A stretch of 45,740 nucleotides of DNA. Source: Oscillatoriales cyanobacterium CG2_30_40_61 (lineage in GTDB: Bacteria > Cyanobacteriota > Cyanobacteriia > Cyanobacteriales > Microcoleaceae). The position numbers and the translations under genes are program-made. Where the stretch lies: NCBI GenBank assembly GCA_001873365.1, contig MNYZ01000060.1, forward strand, positions 1 to 45,740, read 5' to 3'. Under the pieces are notes generated by a model. It did not search any database and was not told where the DNA came from. It worked only from the letters and a program-made list of their open reading frames with translations. Positions 36,991 through 43,818 of the stretch are shown piece after piece. Position 1 is the first letter of the stretch. Each line of letters starts with the position of its first letter.

Positions 36991-37899
36991 TTATCCCGCC
37001 CGAAACCAACCATTCAGGGTAAACCGTCCATCTTCAAACCGTTGGGACGGACAACTGACAGGCATGACCTCATGTTTGCAACGACTATCAAAAAAAACAA
37101 TACTATTATTATGGGGTTCAATATCAATAAATTCCCGTTCATTTAAGGCATAACCATTTTGCCATTCCGTGGCATACAGTCTTAAATTTCCCCCGGAAAA
37201 GTTTTTAGGTTCTCTATAAAAATAATAGACATAAGTAATCATACGAGTATTGGTTTCGGGACTCCCTGAATCATTATGAATTTTATAAAAACACCCATCA
37301 TTATGGGAGGTTAGTTGCATTTCCACCTGAGAAACGGTAAAGGGCGAAAGGTTTAACTGAGTCAGAACAGAAGGAATTGTAGCAATTAATTTTTTACGCA
37401 GTAATTCATAGAAATCAGGAAATAAAGTCGCATAGAGAATGGAAGATTTTCGATAATTACTTGCTTGAGTGGTTGTTTTTGAACCCACAAATTTATCCGG
37501 TTGTTTGAAAGCAATTTTTAATGCTTCTTTGTGTTCTTGAGGTTTTAAAAAATTTTCAATCTGTACATAATTAGCGGGTAAAATTTCCAGATTGTTCTCA
37601 ACTACAATTTGGGGGGAAGGGGGGAGAAGTTCAACGGTGGTTGTAGAGGGTTGGGAAATAGGAGAAGCGTTAAAATTTGTAGAGGCAGTGAGTAGGGAGG
37701 GAGATTGTAGAAGTTCCAGGGGAGTAACGGAAGCACATCCCGACATTTCTAATATTTTTAAGGCAATATTCGCTCGTTCAGTCGGAGAAACTGCTTGATC
37801 TTGAAGTAGGGTTTCTAGGGTGGTAATTGATTGATTAATTAAATGTTTGAGTCTTTCTATGGGAATTAGAGCGGCGGTTGGAGGAGGGATAGTATTCAT
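36991..37899 (-). CDS. 2-oxoglutarate/Fe(II)-dependent oxygenase (P4H-like)
   Basis: From the ATG at 37899 (302 residues; a TTG five codons upstream is an alternative) the N-terminal ~95 residues are a low-complexity helix and Ser/Pro/Thr linker. The rest is a prolyl-4-hydroxylase-like double-stranded beta-helix. Iron ligands are H208-x-D210 (YKIHNDSG) and H276 (CKHEVMPV), and R292 (GRFTLNGW) should bind 2-oxoglutarate. The family hydroxylates protein side chains or small molecules. No substrate protein is obvious next door. Confidence 0.88.
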   Translation of the reverse strand: MNTIPPPTAALIPIERLKHLINQSITTLETLLQDQAVSPTERANIALKILEMSGCASVTPLELLQSPSLLTASTNFNASPISQPSTTTVELLPPSPQIVVENNLEILPANYVQIENFLKPQEHKEALKIAFKQPDKFVGSKTTTQASNYRKSSILYATLFPDFYELLRKKLIATIPSVLTQLNLSPFTVSQVEMQLTSHNDGCFYKIHNDSGSPETNTRMITYVYYFYREPKNFSGGNLRLYATEWQNGYALNEREFIDIEPHNNSIVFFDSRCKHEVMPVSCPSQRFEDGRFTLNGWFRAG

Positions 37900-38005
37900 A
37901 AGGAGTTTGAGCAAAAACCATTAGAAAGCTATTTTTTCTATAGTGACATAAATTTTAGCATGGGGGTAGAGAAATGCAACAGAGCCACAACAACAGAGCC
38001 ACAAG

Positions 38006-38029
38006 AGAGACGCGCCATGGCACGTCTCT
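38006..38029 (-). terminator. Palindromic stem-loop after nrdB
   Basis: AGAGACG-(N)10-CGTCTCT forms a 24-bp interrupted palindrome 8 bp beyond the nrdB stop. A similar hairpin (GAGAGTCGCCTTGGCAACTC) lies at 43496. It may be a dispersed terminator-like repeat. Confidence 0.45.
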
Positions 38030-38037
38030 ACCATAGG

Positions 38038-38424
38038 TTAGATTTCGTCCCAACCACTGACCCCAGAAGACATCACATAGCTGGTGACGCTGGCTTCAAA
38101 GAAATTGGCTTTAGTATGGGCTTCTTTTTTGGTATCCGAGAAGCGTTCTAAATGGGTATAGGGACTTTTACTATACTTTTTATCGGGATAAAGGGGCTCT
38201 AAACCGATAGAACGTAGCCGAATATTTGCTAGATATTTGGTGTATTGTTCGGTACTATATTCCGTGATTCCTAAGATATTATTTCCCACAATATGATTCG
38301 TCCATTTACATTCATGTTCAACGGCGGTATTGAACATTTCATAAATTTGATCAACGGAGTGGGTAAACACTTCCATGGCTTCAGGAATTAATTTTTGGAA
38401 TAACCGAACATGAGAAAGTTCATC
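38038..38424 (-). other. nrdB: nrdB exon 4
   Basis: Encodes residues 243-370, beginning DELSH with iron ligands E244 and H247, and ends with the C-terminal tail SSGVSGWDEI needed for docking to NrdA. Confidence 0.9.
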
Positions 38425-40759
38425 CTTAATATTCAACAAGGGTCGTTAGTCCTTGCCCGTTCTGGTAAAGAACTGCTGAAAGTCACCTTTCAGAATAGAC
38501 TATATCATCTTCCTAATAGGAAGCCCCCCGTTTCGGTTCACTTGAACCTACGCTTTTACCGCTAGTCGTTGCACCTTTAGAATCAATAACTTCCCAAGCA
38601 TCAATCCATGTTTTTCTATGACGAACATTGCTAATAACAGAGCAGTCAACATCAAGCCATTGGGCTAATTCCTTATTAGAACAAGTCGGAAGTCTCTTAA
38701 TAGCTTCAATTCTTTGCTCAATAGGAATTTTACTGTTTAAACCCGAACTATTTTTAACTTGAACGACTTGATTTTCATTCTCGAATTGCTGCCAAACAGA
38801 CTTCAGACGTTTTCTATGACGAATCAGTGAGATATATCGGGAGTGTAACCCATACTTATCAGCAACCTCTTGATTGGTTGCCCCATTGACAAGATCATGG
38901 ATTATTTCCAAATATTGTTCATTAGTGAGTTTAGCCATAGAGTTAGTTTCGGCTGATTTCCCTTGTTTTAATCCTGTTTTGACTGCATGACGGATATTTT
39001 CAGCAGGTGTCACCAACTCAAGATTAGACAGACTATTATTAGCTTTATTTCCATCAATGTGATTGATTTGCAATCCCTGTGGTATTTCCCCGTTAAATGC
39101 TTCCCAAACAACTCTATGAACAAGAAATGTCTTTCCATAGCAACTAATCTGACGATATCCGGCGGTACTTCGGGTCGTCTTCTTAATTCCTTGACCTCTT
39201 ACTTTGAGCATAGAACCATCTTCGGAAACCGTATAAGGTAAATTAGGGTGTTTCGCATCCATGAGCTAAGACATCTATTAGGCTATAGATGAATTATAAC
39301 ATGGGGAAGTTCATCTTTCTACTTGGCTCAGGATTGTCTCAATTGAGAGTTTCCCTGAATTAGAGGGGTTTTCGATTCACGTTACCGTGAAAAGCCGCTA
39401 TGAATTTAACGGTTAATCATTTTGAAAATATCAGCAGATCCCGGCATTAACATCCGTGACGCTAAATTGTAGAAATAAATGAAGCCATTGTAGAAGTAAA
39501 TCCCTTCTAACATATAGTCAGCTAACAGGGAAATAAAGTAATTTTCCAGGGTGGGATTATCCATATATTGTTGATAAATCCCGGCAATAAATTCACAGCG
39601 ATCGCGCAAGACACTATCGGTTTTCCAAAACTCATAAACAAAGGTTCTCCGATCGGATGGAATAATCGTTTCAATCATGTATTGATACAAGGTGTTCAGT
39701 TAGGTTCGCTAATCCTAACCCGCTTTATTCAAGCTGCCATAAGTCACCTTATGGATCAGACTATATCTTCAACCCAATGGGTTGCTCCCCATTTCGAGCC
39801 GCTTGGCTCTACGCCTTTCAGCTAGTCGTTGAACTTTTGACCAATTCAACTTCTTGACCGCTATTAATTAGCGAAAATGCAGTTATCTTGTTTGGTCACT
39901 TAGCTGCTGATTGTCTCTATCGTATATTTTAAAATATTCGAGTGAGATTTTCCAGCAATTAAAGGAGTGATCGATCGCCATTACTGACGAAAGGAGCTAT
40001 CAATTAACTCTGATTGTGCATCGCCTCCTGGGAAGTTTGTTCCGCCATACAAAGACTAATTTCTGGGGCAGTTACACAACTTTTGAGGTGAGGAATATTG
40101 CAGGTTTGAACAGAATCTAAGAAGGTTAAATAACTTAAAATTCCATCAAATGCCCAACGTTCATCGGGAGTTAAGTTAACATAATCCACGACGTCCTGAG
40201 TAATATCTAATTTTTCAGGTCATTTGTGTTCAGTTAGATTCGCTAAGTCTAACCCGCTTGATTCAAGCTGCCATAAGTCACCTTATGGATCGGACTATCT
40301 GATCATCCTTTTAATAGAAAAAGGAGTCCCCCGCTTCGACAGTCAATCGCTTACTGCCTACTCCCCTATAGGGTTAGTCTCTACACCTTCTACTGTTTTT
40401 AATAGTAGCTTGGCACGGTATTGTCTGTAAGGTTAGAGATACTTTTTTTGCCTATAACAAAAATTTTTCTCATGCTAATTCAGAGTTTCACCGTTTTCAA
40501 GGGATTTAGTCTGGGCTACCTAATTAACCCAGAAATTCTCGCGCATTTGTTTATATAAACCCACGGCCCAGGAATAACGCACATCATTTAATTGCATTAA
40601 ATTTGTGGTTTCCCCAAACCAAATAGAACGATGATTAATATCATCATTTCCATTCGGATTGAAAATCGGATTTATCGGCATAGTTAAGGGCTTTTTATGC
40701 CCATTTTTGTCCCTGGCTAGGGATGAAGCAAAGTCTAGGGTCATACTGCTAAAATCCAT
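38038..40759 (-). CDS. nrdB: Class Ia ribonucleotide reductase small subunit, split by three group I introns
   Basis: Joining exons 40759-40527, 40220-40007, 39687-39409 and 38424-38038 (233+214+279+387 nt) gives one frame of 370 residues. NrdB provides the di-iron/tyrosyl-radical cofactor that starts reduction of nucleotides in NrdA. Iron ligands D113, E143, H146, E210, E244 and H247 are intact, as is the radical Tyr150 (EAMHNQSY, equivalent to E. coli Y122) and Trp77 (W48). AGGAG precedes the ATG. The gene lies 51 bp after nrdA, as one operon. Read without splicing it would look like four broken fragments; with splicing nothing is missing. An ordinary pseudogene is therefore unlikely. In vivo splicing is inferred, not seen. 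Confidence 0.93.
38425..39408 (-). mobile_element. Group I intron 3 in nrdB carrying an HNH homing endonuclease (984 nt)
   Basis: P1 is CCGU-U with AGCGG, a U.G at the site and terminal G. P2-like hairpin TCACG-GUAA-CGTGA follows, then P strand TTCAGGGAAACTC and Q strand GACAATCCTGAGCCAAG, identical in form to cyanobacterial group I cores. R strand GCAACGACTAGC (38556-38575 region) and S strand GATGATATAGTC are present. P9 is CTGAAAG-GUGA-CTTTCAG (38476-38493), a perfect stem with GNRA loop. The endonuclease frame fills the loop between Q and R and enters the R region. This element can probably home. Confidence 0.94.
38513..39262 (-). CDS. HNH homing endonuclease encoded in nrdB intron 3
   Basis: The 249-residue protein has an N-terminal NUMOD4-like stretch (1-45) and an HNH nuclease fold (46-95): H49 in LVHRVVWEAF, then N67-H68-x-D70 and N76 in QINHIDGNKANNSLSNLEL. 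Two helix-turn-helix modules follow (about 111-157 and 180-224), each ending in an RHRK-x-x-x-x-W-like sequence. This is the layout of I-HmuI-type enzymes, which nick the intronless allele to start intron homing. Residues 230-249 (GATTSGKSVGSSEPKRGASY) are read from bases that also form the ribozyme R/P8 region, so protein and RNA constrain each other. No strong Shine-Dalgarno is visible. Confidence 0.92.
   Translation of the reverse strand: MDAKHPNLPYTVSEDGSMLKVRGQGIKKTTRSTAGYRQISCYGKTFLVHRVVWEAFNGEIPQGLQINHIDGNKANNSLSNLELVTPAENIRHAVKTGLKQGKSAETNSMAKLTNEQYLEIIHDLVNGATNQEVADKYGLHSRYISLIRHRKRLKSVWQQFENENQVVQVKNSSGLNSKIPIEQRIEAIKRLPTCSNKELAQWLDVDCSVISNVRHRKTWIDAWEVIDSKGATTSGKSVGSSEPKRGASY
39409..39687 (-). 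other. nrdB: nrdB exon 3
   Basis: Encodes residues 150-242, from radical Tyr150 through iron ligand E210 (YMLEGIYFYNGF) to Arg242. The exon end CCGU pairs with the guide GCGG. Confidence 0.9.
39688..40006 (-). ncRNA. Group I intron 2 in nrdB (319 nt, no ORF)
   Basis: P1 is GAGU-U paired with AGCUC, with U.G at the site and terminal G. The core is textbook: Q strand GAGACAATCAGCAGCTAAG, R strand GTTCAACGACTAGC, S strand GAAGATATAGTCTGATCC (rc of 39755-39770). P9 at 39737-39754 is identical to that of intron 1 (CCATAAG-GUGA-CTTATGG). The 3' ~70 nt are about 90% identical to intron 1. The intron starts with an in-frame UAA. Confidence 0.94.
40007..40220 (-). other. nrdB: nrdB exon 2
   Basis: Starts with the last base of codon 78 and continues PEKLDITQD. 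It contains iron ligands D113, E143 and H146 and ends with Ser149, one residue before the radical Tyr. The exon end GAGU pairs with the guide GCUC. Confidence 0.9.
40221..40526 (-). ncRNA. Group I intron 1 in nrdB (306 nt, no ORF)
   Basis: P1 is CUGGGU paired with AGCCCAG with U.G at the 5' site, and the last base is G. P and Q strands of P3-P4 are visible as ACGGTGAAACTCT and CAGACAATACCGTGCC. The P7 strands are GAGACTAACCC and ATAGTCCGATCC. P9 is CCATAAG-GUGA-CTTATGG, a perfect 7-bp stem with a GNRA loop (40271-40288). A second 3' hairpin GTTAGA/TCTAAC is at 40233-40253. No open frame. The intron is a self-splicing ribozyme by family knowledge. Confidence 0.92.
40527..40759 (-). other. nrdB: nrdB exon 1
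   Basis: Encodes residues 1-77 and the first two bases (GT) of codon 78, ending ENFW-V after the E. coli Trp48 equivalent. The exon ends CUGGGU, which pairs with the intron guide AGCCCAG through a U.G wobble at the splice site. Confidence 0.9.
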
Positions 40760-40810
40760 AATTTTCTCCTACCAGTATGACATAGTTTTATAAAGTTAGC
40801 CTGTTAGCCT

Positions 40811-43069
40811 TTAATTAGCACAAGCAACGCAACCATCATCGGCTTCTTTGAAACTATCACGCTGTACGGTTCTGACATAATAAACCGCCTTACAGCCTTC
40901 CTGCCAAGCCAAAATTAAGGTATCAAAAATATCCTTAGCCTTGATGGTGCGATCGGGTTCATCAGGAAAATAAACACCTTCATTCAAATTAAACATTAAT
41001 TCCATAGAAATTCCGGTATCAATCCACTTTTGAACCGTCGCCACCGCCTTCACAACAATTTGTTGATTTAGGCTTTTATTTTCCGGGTAAAACCAAAAAT
41101 GATCCTGAAGAAATGGGGGAGCAATGGGAACCGTTCCTTTTGCCCATTTGTCATAGAAAAAACGACTATAACAGGGTAAAATACTGGCGGTACATCCTTG
41201 CACTAAAGAAGAAGATGTGTTAGGGGCGATCGCGGTAATATGAGAATTACGAATCCCATATTTTTGAATATCTAAACTCAATTGTTGCCAGCGTTCTTTC
41301 TGGGCTGCGTGTTGTAAAAACCACTCTACAGATTTCGCCCCAATTAACTTTCCTTGACTCCAAGAACTGCCTTGAAAAGCTGGATAATACCCCCGTTCCT
41401 TAGCAAGTTCCATAGAGGTTTGAGTGCAATAGAAACCGATATCCTCAAACAGATGACTAATTTCGTTTAAATGATTATAGGTTAAGCGATTTTTGGCTAA
41501 CCAATCGGCTAATCCCATCGCCCCAACCCCAATCGTCCGATATTTTTGGTTATGGGTTTTACTAGCTGTAAAGGGTGTGTTAGTAATTTCAATTGTATTA
41601 TCTAACATTCGCACCGCAATTTCACAGACTTCTGGTAGTTCTTCCTGTTCAATATTAGCTAAATTCAAAGAATCCAAATTGCAAGTATGTGCTTCTTCTC
41701 CGGGTTTAACATTCGACCAGCTTTCCTGGCACAAATTCCCCCCCGGAATATAGCCTTCATGTTGATTAGGATTAGCCCGATTTGAAGTATCTTTAAACCA
41801 CAAATAGGGCATTCCTGTTTCTACTTGAGAACGCATGATCAACTTAAATAAATCCCGGGCATTAACCTTCTTATAAAGGGTAATTTCCGTATCTAAGTTA
41901 GCTTCTATTTTTTGATAAACACTTTCAAAGGATTCCCCCCAAGTTGTAGCTAATTCAATCCCCAGTTTTTCCCTAACTTCATAGGGATCAACCAGTGTCC
42001 AATCCTCTCGACTGATCACCCGACGCATGAACTCATCAGGAATGACTAATTGAGGAAAAATATCATAGGCTTTGCGACGTTGATCGCCATTTTCAGTCTG
42101 CATTTCTAGGAATTCAGGCACATCTAAATGCCAGACATCTAAACTAACCGTAATCGCCCCCGCCCGACGTCCGCCTTGATTAACTGCGATCGCCGTATCA
42201 TTTAATAATTTAATCCAAGGAATCACACCCCCCGAGGTGTTTTGTTTTCCCATCACCCAACTGCCCGTTGACCGCACTCGACTAACATTTGTACCCACAC
42301 CGCCGCCATTTTTAGAAATTCTAGCAGCATCTTTAATTGTATCAAAAATGCTTTCCAAATTATCATCCATTGCCGTAATAAAACAGCTACTCAAGGAGCC
42401 GTGAGGAATCCTTAAATTTGCTAAAATCGGGGTAGCCAAGGAAACTTTCCGTTGGGCGATCGCTTGATAAAACTTTCTCGCCCAGAATAACCGCTTTTCT
42501 GGTTTTTCTACAATTGCTAATAGCAACGCACAGGTTAATAGAGCTTCTTGGGGTAATTCATCCGTCAATAAATAGCGTTTACTTAACAAAACAGCCCCAG
42601 CATAATCATAATCTTTGTCCCATTCGGGGTTAATCCAACTTCCGGCCTCTTGAAGTTCTTCGGCGGTGTAAGTCAGAATCCGAACGTCATATTGTCCCTG
42701 TTCCACTTTATTATGAACCGTTCTGCAATAGTCCCCGTATTCGTAGCCCCGGCGGACTAAGGTATCTTTCCATACACTCCAAATATGTAGTCTTCCGGCC
42801 ACATAACGCCAGTTTGGGTCAGAGGGACTGCATAACTCTAAGGCACAATTAATTAAATTATCCTGAATTTCTCGGGTAGTCACACCATGGCGCAGACGGG
42901 TGGTGAGTCCCGCTTCTAGGGTAATCGGATTCGCCGACCTTCCCTCACAGGCCCAGTTAACGACTTGTCGAATTTTAGAGACATCTAATGGGGCCAGACT
43001 ACCATCTCGTTTAACGACTTTAATATTTTTATTAGGGGTGATGGTAAGGGATAGTGATGTTGATTGCAT
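40811..43069 (-). CDS. nrdA: Class Ia ribonucleotide reductase large subunit
   Basis: The 752-residue catalytic subunit starts at ATG 43069; a TTG two codons earlier also fits the frame. An N-terminal ATP-cone (residues ~16-105) gives dATP/ATP control of overall activity. Active-site Cys229 (SLSSCFITAMDD) and Cys463 (EEAHTCNLDSLN) form the reducing pair; Cys447 in NLCQES carries the thiyl radical next to Glu449. Radical-transfer Tyr730-Tyr731 (VYYVRT) are present. The C-terminal redox pair is Cys747-x-x-Cys750. It is uninterrupted, unlike its partner nrdB 51 bp downstream. NrdR-box-like sites lie upstream. Confidence 0.95.
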   Translation of the reverse strand: MQSTSLSLTITPNKNIKVVKRDGSLAPLDVSKIRQVVNWACEGRSANPITLEAGLTTRLRHGVTTREIQDNLINCALELCSPSDPNWRYVAGRLHIWSVWKDTLVRRGYEYGDYCRTVHNKVEQGQYDVRILTYTAEELQEAGSWINPEWDKDYDYAGAVLLSKRYLLTDELPQEALLTCALLLAIVEKPEKRLFWARKFYQAIAQRKVSLATPILANLRIPHGSLSSCFITAMDDNLESIFDTIKDAARISKNGGGVGTNVSRVRSTGSWVMGKQNTSGGVIPWIKLLNDTAIAVNQGGRRAGAITVSLDVWHLDVPEFLEMQTENGDQRRKAYDIFPQLVIPDEFMRRVISREDWTLVDPYEVREKLGIELATTWGESFESVYQKIEANLDTEITLYKKVNARDLFKLIMRSQVETGMPYLWFKDTSNRANPNQHEGYIPGGNLCQESWSNVKPGEEAHTCNLDSLNLANIEQEELPEVCEIAVRMLDNTIEITNTPFTASKTHNQKYRTIGVGAMGLADWLAKNRLTYNHLNEISHLFEDIGFYCTQTSMELAKERGYYPAFQGSSWSQGKLIGAKSVEWFLQHAAQKERWQQLSLDIQKYGIRNSHITAIAPNTSSSLVQGCTASILPCYSRFFYDKWAKGTVPIAPPFLQDHFWFYPENKSLNQQIVVKAVATVQKWIDTGISMELMFNLNEGVYFPDEPDRTIKAKDIFDTLILAWQEGCKAVYYVRTVQRDSFKEADDGCVACAN

Positions 43070-43124
43070 AGTCAATATTTTTACCCAATGCTATAATGAA
43101 TTGACGCCTTACCACTGTACTCTA

Positions 43125-43181
43125 ATTCCATATTTAGTGACAGGGATTGACAAAAATCTTATTTTCCGCTATATTTAGTGT
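43125..43181 (-). promoter_or_regulatory. Candidate NrdR-box pair upstream of nrdA
   Basis: Minus-strand 16-mers ACACTAAATATAGCGG (43166-43181) and TCACTAAATATGGAAT (43125-43140) match the NrdR consensus ACACTATATATAGTGT at 13 and 11 positions. They are spaced 41 bp apart (about four helical turns). NrdR boxes usually occur as aligned pairs upstream of nrd operons. Quality of the second box is weak. Confidence 0.4.
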
Positions 43182-43818
43182 GATATTTGCTAATTTTACT
43201 TATAATTAGGCTTATTAGTATTATTAAGTTGCCACAAAAAACAACCCTAAATTTCGAGTCAAGTCTGGTGTTACCCATTTTCTAAACCGACGCTCTAGGC
43301 GCGGGTTGATCTTCAGAATAAAAATGGGTTCCTCGGCTAAGTCGTCTTTTTGTTGGGAATATCCCCGGTTTTCTGATTCGCTTCAGCGATTAAAATTACT
43401 CGCACAAATTCGGTCAAGATCATTCCATACTTATCAGTCTATATTTCTTTTGGGAGCCTGTTCCCGGCTACACCATCGATCACCAAAAAGAAAGAGAGAG
43501 TCGCCTTGGCAACTCTCCCTACCATCAGGGTGCATCTACATACCACAATATAACCTTTTTAGCGTGGGGGGTCAAGCCCCCTATCTAAAGATTATGTAAA
43601 AAATTGTCAGCAATTGCTAAGGCTTTGTAAAAATAACCCGGTCGGCGGTGGGGATATTCGGCTTCAAGTCTGCCCACCAGGGCTAGTTAACGGTTATTAG
43701 CTTGACTTTTGGAAAGCTTAACTGGGTGATAGGTTTTTTAATAAATCTTTACCATTAATCCATGCCACAATAGAAAATAACTCAAAAAGTCATAACCAAT
43801 TATCTAGGGAGGTCATGA
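43182..43818. other. 637-bp spacer between divergent nrdA and flv genes
   Basis: It holds the flv promoter and possibly more nrd control sequence. A hairpin GAGAGTCGCC-TT-GGCAACTCTC (43496-43517) resembles the one after nrdB. A 97-codon frame (43306-43599) has no start signal or family look and is not accepted. Nothing else can be supported. Confidence 0.4.

Noticed and set aside
38038-40759. nrdB as a decayed pseudogene in four pieces
   Set aside because: All frames stay intact between pieces, joins fall at base-exact group I splice sites, and every catalytic residue is present after joining. Random decay would not leave this.
38038-40759. Inteins or group II introns as the cause of the splits
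   Set aside because: Inteins would keep the frame open, but each insert begins with a stop codon. There is no domain V hairpin, GUGYG start or reverse transcriptase, while group I P1, P7 and P9 elements are clear.
43306-43599. 97-codon frame between nrdA and the flavodiiron gene
   Set aside because: No ribosome-binding site, no recognisable domain or hydrophobic pattern, and it lies in a spacer rich in repeats and stem-loops. It is most likely chance.
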